Below, in pieces: positions 1 through 12,600 of a stretch of 64,000 nt of DNA (its first letter is position 1; every line of letters starts with the position of its first letter). The notes beneath the pieces were generated by a model that saw only the letters and a program-made list of their open reading frames with translations, was not told the DNA's origin and did no database searches. Position numbers and translations under genes: made by a program. Source of the stretch: Golubevia sp. BC0850 (lineage: Eukaryota > Basidiomycota > Exobasidiomycetes > Golubeviales > Golubeviaceae); contig JAAVVG010000018.1 of assembly GCA_012976225.1 (NCBI GenBank), positions 248,001 through 312,000 on the forward strand. The letters are read 5' to 3'.

Positions 1-135
1 CAACCACAGTCATGAATGGAACAATCTGACTAGCTCACGTCAACAGTTGGGAGTTCAATAGAGGACTGAGGAGTCGATGGCAATCTCCAGCCACACTTCC
101 GGCTAATCTTCCCATCCTCCATTCCCCTTTCACAG

Positions 136-336
136 CTCGCTGGTAACTTCGCTCGTCTAGGAGCTCCAACTATGAATGCTTTTGCAATCAACTACATGGT
201 TACTAGAGTTCTTTACACCTACCTCTACCTCACTACCGAGACCAAGCCAATGTCCTTCGTCCGTACTATCGTCTTCAACACCGCTGTTCTCCACGCCGTC
301 TACATTTGGTTAGCTGCTGGTCACGCTATCGCCTAA
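136..336 (+). CDS. MAPEG-like membrane protein, 3' terminal exon
   Basis: This is the last exon of a gene that begins outside the window. It follows a CT-rich stretch ending in CACAG at 131-135, a good 3' splice site, and runs open to a TAA at 334-336. The peptide contains NFARLGAPTMNAFAINYMVTR followed by VLYTYLYLTT and a hydrophobic end with LHAVYIWLAAGHAIA. The pattern of an Asn-Ala-Phe stretch, then Arg with a Tyr-rich helix, then two hydrophobic segments, resembles the C-terminal half of fungal MAPEG-family proteins (membrane-associated proteins in eicosanoid and glutathione metabolism). Bases 1-135 would be intron and possibly upstream exon. The family call rests on a short fragment, so another small multi-helix membrane protein is possible. 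Confidence 0.5.
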   Translation, partial: LAGNFARLGAPTMNAFAINYMVTRVLYTYLYLTTETKPMSFVRTIVFNTAVLHAVYIWLAAGHAIA

Positions 337-1522
337 TTATCATCTAGCCTACGTATCTAGATGGACTGAATCCTCAAGCAACAGCTTTTTGTTTTAGCAG
401 AAGCTCAATCTTTCTTTAGCCAAACTCACTTTCTTTTCTTGGATCGCATAGACTCTATTTCTTTAATCTCAATAATTATGTATGTTCTGTTTAATGTGTG
501 TTCTGTTTAATCTTAGAGGATAGAATTGGATGAAGATGATTCGGTGAAGTCTGTCCAGAGCTTAAAGCTATCCTTTCAGAAAGCCCCCCAATTCCATCTT
601 CCATCTAGCTACATACTTCACCTTTTCTCAGATCCAAAGACTCATCTCAAGGCATCCACATAAGTATACAATCTGGGACGCTGCCTCGCAAGGAGAATTG
701 AAGAAGTCAGAGGTGTCTGGGACAGAGGATTGATGGCGATGGTTCAGGTCAAGCGCTACTGAAAAGTGCCTCGCTTTCAATTCGAAGGGGACTAGTTCTA
801 GAATCCTGTTCAGTCGACGAACGCCAAAGCCTCTTTCGAGACGACATTTTGAGCTCAATGCGCTCGAAGCTGTTGTTTTGAACGATGGCTTCTATCTTGA
901 GAGCCCATCGCGAGAAGAAAGAGAGGGCTTTGAGATTTGATCACTACACCAGGGAGAGGGACTGAGTGAGTGTTAGAGCGCAAGGAGAGAACAAGAAGAA
1001 CAGAGTTTCGAGAACGTTGCACTAGCAGGGGTCATTTCGACGTGGAAAGTGAGGCAAGGCTTGACAATACCACTCTCTCAGCTTAAGACGTCACCCATCG
1101 ACTTCACTTTTCCTTCCCACTGGGGCTCTTTTTTCTTTTGCCTCGATAAAGATGACTTTCCAGAAAGGTCGGGGTTTCGAAACTTGGAGATTCTGAAATG
1201 AAGATGGATCTGTGATCGGATAATGGCTGATGGCAAGAGAGAGAGTTGAACGAGAAGCTAATTGAGCTTGATCGAGTAGAAGAGTAGAAAAAAGCTTGAA
1301 TTGGATAGAAGCGTGATTCGGTCATTTAAAGATCCAAGTTGAAGAAGGATTTTGGAGATGTTCAAATCGAGCAACTCTGGTGCTTTCAGCTGAGAGGGAG
1401 GAAAAGGGAGAAGAGAGGGATTGATCAGAGGGAGTGTACAAGTATAAGAGAGCAGAACTTTGGTTGGATGAGTTTGCAAATTCTAAATCTTACTTACTGG
1501 AATAGAGCAGTATCTTGTTCTC
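337..1522. other. intergenic region, no supported gene
   Basis: The stretch should hold the 3' UTR of the upstream membrane protein gene and the 3' flank of the minus-strand LRR remnant. Only short open frames of about 70-90 codons occur, and none shows family motifs. Around 476-512 there is a short direct repeat of a TTCTGTTTAATGTGTG-like unit. Confidence 0.5.
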
Positions 1523-2500
1523 TCAAATCTCAACTTCAAAAAACTGTGGCTCTAGATCCCAGTCCACCACTTCTCCCACCAATTCTCTGCACTTTTCCAG
1601 CGCCCGGGCAGAGTGCTCCTTGAAGGGAATCACTAGCTTCTTCAACGGCTCCATCTTGACGTTATCTACCTCTAGTCTACTTTCCACATTTTTCTTTCTT
1701 GCTCTGAGGAGACTTAGTAGATCGTCCTTCAGTGATATTTCATCTGTTGAGGCTTCCAACATCATTAAAACCTGAAGGTTTGGACATTTAGTTGATAGCT
1801 CCCCCCAACCGAACGCACAGCTCTTCCAGAGCTTAGAGAGAATTGGTAAACCAGAATAGACAGAACCTGTAAACAGCTTCAGGGTGGGTGGAACTAGCAT
1901 CCAGCTTGGGAACCGACAGAGTTCCTCACTAAGATTTAGCACCTCTAAATTTGGATGTAAATGGAATGATTATAATCATCATTCTTTTGAGAGGATAGTT
2001 GAATGGACGGGTCCTTGAGGGACTGAGCAGAATGTGAAAGTGTTTCCCTCCACTGGGAGTGGTCGAGTTTTTGCGAAACTCTCAAAGACGTCAGATTCTT
2101 GAAGAGAGCAGGTCGAGCCTCAGTAAGAAAGGTAGAAGAATTCACAGGAATATAAGCAAGCTGAGGAATCCAGAGTAATTGGAGAGGTTCAGATTTGAAT
2201 CGTTTTGGGCTTAGAAGTCTGGTTCCGGAATGAGATCGACCGTAATCTTCGACTCGGAATTCGACTAGGTTAGGAGAATTCAGGAGTAGCCGGTCTACGA
2301 AAACATTGGAAGTATTCCAAGTATTGCAAACAGAAATTGTCAGAAGTGTTTCTTTGGACTTGAGGATCAATTGAACTAGCTGACCGAGGGCATGACCTTT
2401 TGGATTGAGTCTGGTGTAATCCTTCCCAAGCGTCAACATTTAATCCAGTTCTACCTTGCGTGTATTCTTCCTCTTGCTGAGGGAGTAAGATTCAAGGGTG
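1523..2500 (-). pseudogene. LRR/F-box-like gene remnant or multi-exon gene with a broken frame
   Basis: Two overlapping minus-strand frames encode leucine-rich-repeat-like protein. The upstream part (about 2439-1975) contains LNSPNLVEFRVEDY and LFKNLTSLRVSQ. The downstream part (about 1969-1523) opens with HPNLEVLNLSEEL and continues with CPNLQVLMMLEAS. The repeats fit fungal F-box/LRR proteins, which use repeats to recruit substrates to SCF ubiquitin ligases. The two frames meet near 1963-1980 with a shift equivalent to one missing base and no room for an intron. The 5' end is unclear: further LRR-like coding appears upstream to about 2620 in another frame, possibly through a 75 nt intron, but I could not settle it. 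It may be a decaying gene, or a good gene with a base lost in the assembly. Confidence 0.4.
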
Positions 2501-2640
2501 GTCTCGATGCTCTTCGAAGGCTCTCACATCTCACAAAAGGCATCCCTCCATCAAACTGGATGATCAGGTCTGGCGAGAAAAGCTCACAGATAGCCGTAAC
2601 ATTCTTTCATCCAGAACTACAAAGAATTTGACAGAGAGAA

Positions 2641-3354
2641 GTTCTTTTAGCTTTACTCGATCCAATCGTAAATGGAGAGCTGAGAAGCTTCGGATAATAT
2701 AGCTGATGTCGATTCGAGGGGCGGGTCAGGGATGATAAATCGAACGCGATGATGAAACAAAACCCTCGGACCCACCGGTATCTTTCTTAAAGTGACTGGA
2801 AGAAACACGAGTGCCAGAGAAGGTCAAGTTGCTGACTGCTAGGTGAGAGAAGGAATGCTTAGAACCCCAAGAAAGGTTGGAAAAATTGAACACTAAGCAC
2901 AAATCAGATGCGAAACTTTGACGACCCCTCGTAGGTCCACAGGAATCAGAATTGATAGCATCAATATCGGAAGGCATAGGTGGAGAGGGAAAGCAGAGAT
3001 AGGGGCAAAGCAGGGGTCGACTGCTAGAGGGAGGGAGGGGAACTGAACTGGGGAAGAAGGTCTGGGGTGCTTTCGAGTTGAAAGTTTTCAGAATCTTGAC
3101 TTTCAATTCAAAACTAGATTTCGAAGAAGGCAAGGGGATAGACGGTTGTAGGTATTAAGGCCTTCAGTGCATCGGACTTTGTTCTTCCTGAGTCCACCCT
3201 CTTTCTCTCTCTCCACCACGAACAAACTATCGGCTCAAGACGTTGGACTGAGTTGAATAAGATAAGTCAACTTGACTCCTAGCACTTCAGTCAAAGGATC
3301 AATTTCAAGACAGAGAGAGGAAGCGAATAGAGACCGAGGGAGAAAGAAGTCAAG
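2641..3354. other. intergenic region upstream of the Doa10 gene
   Basis: A 135-codon minus-strand frame at 2726-3133 is serine- and proline-rich, with no motif that I can place. It could be a 5' exon of the LRR remnant, but nothing ties it to that gene. Bases about 3180-3354 should hold the Doa10 promoter and 5' leader; a CT-rich tract lies at 3196-3216. Confidence 0.4.
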
Positions 3355-6300
3355 ATGCCAATCGTAGAGGAGGAAGAGAAGCAGTGTCGAATCTGTAGAT
3401 CAGGAGCAGAAGATGATCAACCTCTCTTTCATCCTTGTAAATGTTCTGGTTCAATTCAGTACACTCATCAAGATTGGTGAGTACATGCAACAGAACAGTA
3501 AAAATTAGATCTGTGAGAGGAGCCAAGTACAATCAGGCAGAAGGCTGGTCTCTAATCTTCAAATGCTTCAAATACTCCTCCCCTACCCCATTCCCTTCAC
3601 CTCCTTCAGCTTAGTAGAATGGCTCAAACATTCAAAGAAGAAACACTGCGAGCTATGTTCTCATCCCTTCGTATTCCGAAGAAAGTACAAATCGAACATG
3701 CCTAAAGGTAATCTTCCATTCCATCATTACCTGGGATTAATGATCTCAATGACCATCAAATATACCTTACTATTCTTGAGAGCTATCCTGGTATGCTTCT
3801 GTTGGTTAGGAATCCTTCCAACTGTCAACATTTACGTTTGGAGAACTTATTTTAGGTTCGTGGACATGCTCTGCCTTTTGATCTACAATTTTGATGAATC
3901 TTCGTCTGGTGATCCGCCCAAAAGAGCTAGCATTTCAACTTCAACTGTAGGATCTAACCTGAGCAATGTCACTGCTTCTGCTGTTCGCATGGTAATTGAG
4001 GGGAAGAACTCTTCCTCTTCTGCTCCAACTGCAGCTGCTACCTCTGGATTTGCCAGGTTTGATAGGATCAGAGGTTTGGGTTGGGATACGGGGAGAGCTG
4101 CTAAGATCTTGAGGTGAGCCAATTTAGAAGCGTTTCTCAGAAAAGATGGAGGAAAGGGATAAAACTTCTCCAAGACCAGCACAGCTGCTGATGACTTCAG
4201 ACCTTTGGACATGGGCTCGGAGACTCCTCGGGAAGCTGAGTCTATTATTCGATGAATTTTGAACTCTAGAGTGACGGTTCTCTGGAGGGAGATAGATCAA
4301 TTGCTAACCTGTGCTCTTTCTCCACCCCTCTCTCTCTTGCTCAGCTCCTTGATGAAGGACTGCTTCGAAGGTCAGATTTTGACTTGCTCAATTGTGGTGC
4401 TTTTGTGAGTCTTTGAGCTGATTCCTCAACTGACTTGATAGTTCGACTCCAGCGTTGCAGCTTCCAACTGACTTCTCTGTGTTCTCTTCTGGTTCCACAG
4501 CGTCTCAATCTTTCTGCTGAGAGAGTGGATCCTTCAGAACATACCTGCTACTCCTCAAGATCAACCTCTACCAGATCCCGTCGCTCCTCCAGCTCCTCAG
4601 GCCCCTCCAGCAGTTCCTCCTCCCAGAGTCATTCGACCTATCCGAGCACCTGGAGCGCCTCAACCTGCGGCGATGACTGTCCAAGAGTTTCAGGACGCCG
4701 CAATCCGAGACCTTCAAGACGCTGCAACCAATGGTATTCTCCCTGATGGACCTCCATTCGCAGCTCTTCAAACTACAGGCTTCTCTAACAGGATGAGAGC
4801 TGTACCAGGAGAAAGTGTGGAAGGAGCATCTTCGAATCCTTTCGACCCGCCAGAGGATGATGTCAAGAAACTGAGAGAGCTAAGGCTGGCTCGTTTCGGA
4901 AGTCTCGGGAAAGTCGGAGAAGGTTCTGGATCAACGATTGGAGGGGCCGAGGTGGAGAAGGAGCAAGAGCAAGAGCAAGAACCAAAGCAATCGGATCCGT
5001 CTGGGAAAGGAAAAGCTAGAGCAATGGATGGAGTCGGATACTTCGGAGACGAGTTGCCAGACTACGCTGACCTAGCAGACGTGGAAGATGTCGACTCGTT
5101 TCTTCAGCCGGAGAAACCTTCAAGTCTACCAGCAACTTCTATCCCTACAGCCACGCAACCGGATTTCAACTTCGGTCCCTCTCAGCCTAACGTCTTCTCA
5201 ACTTCAATCTCTCCTTCAGAAGGAGGAAGACGTTCACCGAGTAGACCTTTCAGAAAGCCAACTTCCGGATTCATTCGAAAGAGCTCTCATCAAAAGAAGC
5301 AAGCACAACCAAGAGCTGTCTCTGAACCTCTTCTCTCAAACAGAGATTCTCAGGAAGAGAGCCAAATCGCTCCGGAAGGTTTCAATTTCAATTTCACAGT
5401 ACCTCCAGTATTAAGTTCAGCAGATCCTCAATCATCAAGGAGCGAAAGAGCTTCTTCAGTCCCAATTGAGGAAGGAGAGTCATCTTCCACTCCATTCCGA
5501 TTCGACAACAAGCAGCCATCACCTCCCAACGTCTCTGCTCCCTTCACTTCGCCAACTCAAAAACTCTCGAATCAAGACTTTTGGCAGCAGCTTGAATCCA
5601 TATCTCAGCCAGTTAACAAGCGTCATGGGGCTGATGGGGATCAAGAAGCTCAATTCTTCGAGAAGGAAGTACCCGAAGTTCCGGAACCTGATCTGAAGAC
5701 TCTTCCAGAAGCGTCAACCTCGAGCTCCGCTCTGACAACAGAAGAGAAGGGTAAAGGTAGAGCTCTCGACGATCCAGTACCTTCTACGACGGAAGCGGGA
5801 TCTTCTTCTCAGCCATTCTCTGAGTCCATTCCAGATCGGACTGGACTGGAGTCAACCTCTTCGGAATGTGTTGCCTCGGCTGTCTCTTCAAACATTGAGG
5901 AAGGAGAAGAAGAGGAGCAAGAAGAACATGAGAATTCCGATGACGCCTGGATCGATGAGGAGGAGGATGAAAGCGACTCTGACGAAGACGAGCTAGGGGA
6001 ATTCGAAGCAGAGGTAGTCATCGATGCGGAGCACGAGCTGTGGGCTGAAGCAGAAGCGGCGGTTGCTGAGGCTGATGCCGATGGAGAAGGGATAAGAGAG
6101 GAATTGGAAGGAGTTTTTGAAGGTGAGTGAAGCTTTCTGAGGAGAAGAGATGGAGTGACAAGTCACCACCCAGGCTGTCCGAAACTGATGTTCACTCTTG
6201 ATTCTTCCTGCCCTTGTCTCCTTCAGCGATTGGAATGAGAGGGAACATTCTTGGGTTGTTCTCAAACGTTGCTCTCATCTGTACTCTCTGCTCTCTATTC

Positions 6301-9189
6301 CTCCTCGTCTTCATCGCCTTTCCCTACTTCGTTGGAAAACTCATGGGTCCTGTCGAGGTCTTCTACGGTCTCTCAGTGCCTATTCAGCTACTGCGATTCT
6401 TCACCGACCCTCTGTTCGAAGGACTCTATCGATCGGCGAAGTGGCTCTTGACTCCGATTTTCAAGATGGTCGCAAAGAGCAGTCTAGCCTCCAAGGCCAG
6501 CGCTCTTGTTCCTTCTGTGGGAGAAAGCGCTTCTTCAACATCTTTCAGCGCATTCTCTTTATCTGGACTGGCAGGACATGCGAAGAGTATCGGAGAAGCT
6601 GCAAGCGCTCATCTTCCAGTCCGAATCCACGATGCCGTCGTCAAGACCTTCTCCAAGTTCGACTACGAAACCGCTTTGGATCAAGTCTCGGAGCTCCCCG
6701 AGAAACTCATCTCGGAAGTCAAAGCCTTGGATTCCAAGAGGTTCGGGATGAGCTGGTCGGACAGAGCATTCTCCGTCGTTCTCGGTCACCTCTTCCTGAT
6801 CCTCTACATCACTCTTCACACCAAGCTCGTCAAATGGGCAGGATATACTCACATGAACTGGACTCGGAACTGGATGAAACAGCAGTACCTGGTCGCCAAG
6901 GTCCTCTTCTTCATCGTCGTGGAGTTGGTTCTCTTCCCTCTCTGCTGTGGATATCTCCTCAACCTCTGCGTCTTCCCTCTCTTCTCAAACGAGGCTCCGA
7001 TTCTAAGTCATTGGATCACGATCTCCGGAGTGTTCGCTTTGTGGCTCTGTGGAACGTTGTACATGTTCCTTTTCGCTCAATTCGTTGGAACCACTCGGAA
7101 ATCTCTCAGAGCCGGAGCTCTTTGCTTCATCCGAGACCCAGCGGATCCCAACTATCACCCAGTCAAGGAGATTCTGGAAAGATCTTCTCTCCTTCAGCTC
7201 AGGAAGATCGCCACTTCCGCTGTCATGTACGGCATGATCTGCTTCGCAGTGATCGGAGTCAACGTCCACGGAGTAAGACTTCTCTTCAAGACGATTCTCC
7301 CGCTGAGATGGAAACCCTACGAGGCTCTCTCTGACGTCCCTTACGATCTCATCGTCCTTCACATGGTTCTTCCTTGGTTGGTGTCGACCTCAAGACCGGA
7401 TCGCGCCTTCAGAAGTCTGTCTCGTAAATGGTGGATCTCAGCTGCTCGTCTCTTCCGTTTGAGTTCTTATCTAATCGGAGGAAACCCAAGTGAAGAACAG
7501 GGACACTGGATCGCTCAATCTTGGAAGGATTCTTTCAAGATCTCCTTTCGCCGCTTCAGCTCCAAGATTCGTTCCCAGGCGGACGAAGCCTTGGTGGAGA
7601 AAGAGATCGTCTCGGAGATAGCGGCTGGCAGATTCGTTAGTGATGGAGCTCTGGCTAGAGTTCCAGCTGACGACCACAACACCCTGTTCGGACCTATCGT
7701 CATCTACGTCGATTCGCTAGGAATTCCCATCGACGAGGAGAACGCAGCAGCTCTCCAAAAGCAGGAGGAGGCTATCGCGAAGGCTGGAAGGTGAGTGAAA
7801 GAAGGTGAACGTGTCTTCCTCGGTCTTGTGAGATTCGTCCCTTGCTACTACTTGTTGTCTTATTGGCCCCCCCCCCTCTCTCTCCTCAACTTCAGGTCCA
7901 CTCCTCCCAGCTACACCACTATCTATGTTCCTCCCAATCTGAGACATCGGATTATCGCTCTGATTGGTTTCCTTTGGGTCTGTCTTTCAATCGGCATTAT
8001 CTCCGCTATCGTAGTTCCTCGTAAGTACTGACTTTCTGTTCGATTCTCATAAACGTTTCGACTAACCTTCTCTTCTCAACTCAACTCGTTCCGCTAGTCG
8101 CGGTTGGACGGCTATGCGTGTCTTTGGTCGGTCTACCTGAGCTTCACGATTCCTACCCATTCACAGTCGGAGCCCTGCTTCTCTGGCTCCTCAACAAAGT
8201 CAGAAGAACAGTCATTCGAACGGTCAAACGCAGCCGTCGTGGCCTCGTCATCAGCAAGACGAAGGAGGCTTTGGTTCATATGATCAAGCTCTTCTATCTC
8301 GTCGTCTCTTTCGCCATCATCACCCCAGTTCTTCTGGGATTGACGATGAATCAATGTAAGTGTCGCCCCACTGGTTGAGAGTAGCGCAGATTGATTTACT
8401 CACCCCGTTCTCGCGCCCTCCTCTACAGACGTCATCGTGCCTTTCCGTCTAAACAACTATCGAGTCCCTGTTGCATCGCTCGGTCAAATCTGGGCGCTAG
8501 GAGTCATTGGTCAACAGCTCATTTGCTTCAGCGCCAGCGGCTTCGTGGAACAAAGAATGACTCCGGTAGGTTACAACTCAGACGCCTTGTTCTTTCTCTG
8601 TCTCTTCCCAATTGGATCCTGGATTTGATGCATCGTTCAGAAATTCTGACAGAGTCTCTCCCCCCCTCTCTCTCTCCGAATTACAGATTTGGGCAAATGG
8701 ATTTCGAAGACCTGACATTCCTCAAGCCACTCGCCAGGTGATTCTTCCTTTTGTCAGCGCTCTACTCTTACTCCTCTTGACTCCCCCGTTCTTTGTCTGG
8801 GCTGGTATGTTAATTGTCAAACCGGTCGGTCGTTCTGCCGAGTACGATCAAATCTGGCTTCGCGGAGCTTATTCTTTCATCACCTCTACCGCAGTGTGAG
8901 TGCTGAGTCTTTAACCTTTACTTCTTTCAGTCTATTGGGTGCTAACTTCTCTCTTGATCCTCTCTCTCTCGTTCTCCCCAGTGCCTGTCGCCTAACTTTG
9001 GAAGTCAATCGAAGAATGGAAGGCTGGACTCAATCGTTGAGAGACGAGCTCTTCCTGGAATCGACCGAACTTCGCAACTATTCTAAGCCAGAAGCTTCCA
9101 AGTCTACCTCGGATCAATCGAAGGGGACAGAGCCTTCAGAACTTGAAAGAGACGATCTTGTTCCAGACGTTCTTTTGAGACAGGGCTAG
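3355..9189 (+). CDS. SSM4: Doa10/SSM4 (MARCH6/TEB4) ER membrane RING-CH E3 ubiquitin ligase
   Basis: Ten exons: 3355-3476, 3610-4113, 4345-4404, 4501-6122, 6227-7790, 7896-8020, 8098-8355, 8429-8565, 8687-8895, 8982-9189. They total 4809 nt, an exact multiple of three, giving 1602 residues. The N-terminus is a RING-CH finger with ligands C11, C14, C28, C30, H38, C42, C55 and C58, the CLVEW part being formed across the first splice. Membrane helices follow, then the conserved FLLREW segment, a long hydrophilic acidic and serine-rich loop (roughly residues 260-760), the conserved IGMRGN start of the second membrane block, and many further helices. In yeast and animals this ER and inner-nuclear-membrane enzyme ubiquitinates misfolded or short-lived membrane and cytosolic proteins. 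At 1602 residues it exceeds yeast Doa10 (about 1320), mainly through the loop. The start is the first ATG before the finger. Confidence 0.93.
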
Positions 9190-9698
9190 ATCGATCCCCA
9201 TTGCTTCCCTTCCTTTGTCATTCAATTTCCTCTCTTTCTTGCCCTTTATTAAAAAAATCCTTAATTGAGTGTCCAGTCTTTCCCATCACATCATGTATTT
9301 CACCAAAAGTTCTTCCCTTCAATTTCAATACGTAAAGTTCAGCATCACCAAAACGGGCGAAAGGATATAGTGAAAAGGTTCAATTGAATTAGATCAAGAC
9401 AGAAGGTAAACTGGAGAAAGAAAAAGTACAGCTTGTTTTGGTGACAGAAACACCTAATTAGAACATATGGACATTGAAGTAGAATGAGAGTTCTGAGGTA
9501 ATTTTGAAAAGGTTCAGCAAGCACACAGTGGATAAATGTAATAATAGAGTGGTGTTTTGAGAAATTGGTGTTAGAAACGATTTGAAAGAGCAGAAGGGGG
9601 AAAGCATCGACGTGGCTTGTTATTTACAGATTGATTTTGAAGTGAAGTGGAACTCAAATGAGTATTGAATTGAAGGGGAGAAAAGCGAAGGCGAAAGC
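9190..9698. other. convergent 3' UTR region
   Basis: This is the gap between the stop of the Doa10 gene and the stop of the minus-strand serine-rich gene. It is AT-rich, with several AATAAA-like and TTTATT stretches that suit polyadenylation on either strand. No coding evidence is seen. Confidence 0.5.
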
Positions 9699-12600
9699 CT
9701 AATAAAGAGAACTACCTTGAAGTGACCTTGGCCATCCATAGTCGAGATTTTCTGGATCTTCCGCCCTTTTCCTTTCCTTCTCGGCTTGGAGTCTACGCTG
9801 TTCCTCCTCTCTTCTATCTCTGGCGGCTCTACTTCTTGCGATGCTAGCTTCTCTTGCACCCTTGCTAAGCTTCTTGCCAGCCCCCAAACCTAGAGAAGTT
9901 TCAACGTAGCTAGAAGGCCACAGCTCGTCGTCGTCGAAAAGGAAAGCTTCATCCTGAGAAGCTGTGGCTGTAGTTGTCGCTGATCGACCTCTTCCTACAG
10001 AAGTCTTCTTGTTCTTTGAATCCGAGGAGGGTTTCATTGTAGCAAGAGAAGACGTGTTTCGGAGAGTAGATGGCGACTTGGATTTCGAGGTGGAGGATTT
10101 GAAGTGACCACTGCCAGGAAGAGAGGCGATGGAGGTCGAACCTCTCAGGCTGGAAGATTTGCTCAACGAAGGAGAATTATCGTTACCAACGTTTTCGGAA
10201 GAGGTAGTTGCCTTTGAGTTTGAACGTTCTTGTTTCTTCCTAGCCGCTGCCGCACCACTTGTTGAACCAGATCTGATGATTTCTTGACCAGCAGCCATGG
10301 TAGTTGCTCTCTTCTTTTGAGCTTCAGTACGCCTTTCTTCCTCTGCAATCTCTTCAGGATCCAGGTCGTCCTCGTTCTCGGATTCACTGTCACTGTCATC
10401 ATCTTCTCCAGTGGAGAGCTTGGAGGTAGACCTGACAACTGACTTGTCATCTCCTTCTTCCTCCTCTGTGCTTTCGCTATCGTCGGAGACGTCGAAAGTC
10501 CAGACTCTGCCTTCGACTGGTCTGTCAGGCCGTCTGCCTAGCTGAGACGGAGGTAGAGGAACCACAGTCAAACCTCTGGCATCTGGACGAATGGGCAGAT
10601 AAGGCGAAGGAGCGGGCACAGTCTTTGGATTCCTGTAGGCTCTGTCTGATCTCCTGCTCGGCGAGACAGAGCTGTTCCTTGTAGCGAGAGACGACGTTGA
10701 GGAGGTAGATCTTGCCAACGCAGCTTTCTCGGATCTTGACCTGGAAGTGGATCTTGAGAGTTCGATGGAAGACGGATGAAGCTCTGCGTGCTTCTCTGAG
10801 GATGGAGATCCGAGAGGAGAGCTTTGAAGTTTCTTGTTTCTGTCGAAAGTGACATTGGAGGCGTTGCTTTCAGCTGAGGAGATACGCAGCAGAGGAGTGG
10901 AGGTGTTGGTTTGATTTGATTTTGAATCGGAAGAAGACCAGCTCTTCTGCTTGGCTTTTGGAGTTTCCGGATTGGCAGCTGGATTAGACTTTCCTTCTGA
11001 GTCGACCACAGAGGCAGACTTCTCCCTCCTGTCCTTTGCTTGCTGAGCCTTGATAGAAGCAAGGACGTCAGCACCCAGAGCAGCAACTTCCATTTCGTGA
11101 CGCCTCCTAACCTCTTCAGCTCTGCTTGCACTCATACCCAATCCAGATGTCTCGACCATCGAGCCTTGACGAGACGGTTGTTTGCGTGGTGGCAGAACGG
11201 CAGGGAGTAGAGCTGTCGAAGGAACCGGAGCAGGAGATGAAGCGACAACTGAAGCTTGAGGAGAAGGCGAATTGGAAGGTGAAATCGAGCCTGGGCTTTC
11301 GACTTGAGGTTCTGCTTTCGTTAGAGGTGATGAATGAGAGACTCCAGGCTCAGATGGCTGAAGCACGACTTCGTTCTCATCTTGAGATCTCTTTTCCTTC
11401 TCCATTTCCTCCTTCTCTTCTTGGGCAGCTTTGGCAGCTTTGATTCTTCTGGCTTCCCTAGCCAAGGCTGCAAAACCCCATTCGTCTGCGTGAAGCTCGT
11501 CTCTTTCCCAATCCGTAACGGCACCTGGATCATCGACTCTTCGGGCTTTGATCTTGGTTCCATCTCTGCGATTCCAGAGGAAGAAAAGAGAGTCAAATCA
11601 AAGTCAGTTCATCTCCACGCCATGTGAGAAGCAGTGAAAACACAGATACTCACGGTAGAGTGACCTGTCCAGTTCCACCTGGCCTACTCAGCCTTATCAA
11701 TTCACTCCTCCTAGCTCTTTCCCTCTCTCTTTGCTTTGGATCTAAAGGTTCATCATCTCCTTCAGATTCACTTTCAGCTCCACTAAGACCTCCAAACAAG
11801 CCCAAAGAGAGAGCATGAGCAGCTCTAGAGTTGGCCTTTCGTCGTTTTGCAGAAGAAATGGAAGCTCCAGAAGAAGATCCAGGTCTACTACTCGTGCTTC
11901 TAGGTTTTGAATGTCCTGTCGGAGTGACAGAGCCATTGTCCAGTTGAGAGCCACTGCTGTTACGGTGCATCAGCTGGTGTTTGATGAGCTCATCTTTTTG
12001 AGTTGTGTTCTTCCTGTCAGCTTCGAAGCTTCCAATTACGCCGAGAGTTCCAGTACTGATCCTTCTCGTCAATTGATGTTGAGAACCAGAAGAGGCGTCG
12101 CTATTTGGCAGAGAAGATCCTCCGCTACTGAGAACGCTATCTCTGGACGCTCCTTGGAAACCCTCTACATCTGAAGTCGAACCTCGAGAGAACGAAGAGA
12201 TGGAAGCTCTCTTGGCAGATGAACGACGTTTCTTGGCTGGTTTGAAGACCGATGATGGCATTCCCATGAGATACCTTGCATCAAATAAGTGGAAAAGAAA
12301 CAAAGGTTAGCATACATTTGCCCCTTGCTTACTCTGATAAGAAGATCAACTCACCATTTCTTGCCCCCACTTCCACCACCATACCATTTCTTCCAACTCT
12401 CTTCTTCCCCTTTCTCAGCTTCAATCATCTCCTCGTCACTGAGCAATCCATCATCATCATCATCAATCTCTCTCCCATGTCCTTGAGAACTCTCATGATC
12501 TGAAGTGAAATATTCAGTCTCTGTCCCTCCAGAAGTGCTAGGACCAGTTGAAGTAGGGGTAGAAGCCAAAGTGGAATTAGAAGTAGAAGCCAAAGGCCTA

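Noticed and set aside
2726-3133. A 135-codon minus-strand frame before the Doa10 gene
   Set aside because: It is low in complexity, without motifs, and cannot be joined to the LRR remnant by clear splice sites.
4141-4270. Possible extra exon in Doa10 (a frame with [17 protein letters not shown])
   Set aside because: Its phase does not fit the neighbouring exons, and skipping it restores the conserved segment across 4113 and 4345.
6198-7334. A 378-codon plus-strand frame overlapping the Doa10 exon 5
   Set aside because: It is an out-of-frame shadow; the 1564 nt exon in the other frame has membrane helices and closes the gene model.
10163-11131. Minus-strand frames of about 95 and 187 codons inside the serine-rich gene
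   Set aside because: They overlap the long in-frame exon on the same strand in other frames and have no motifs.
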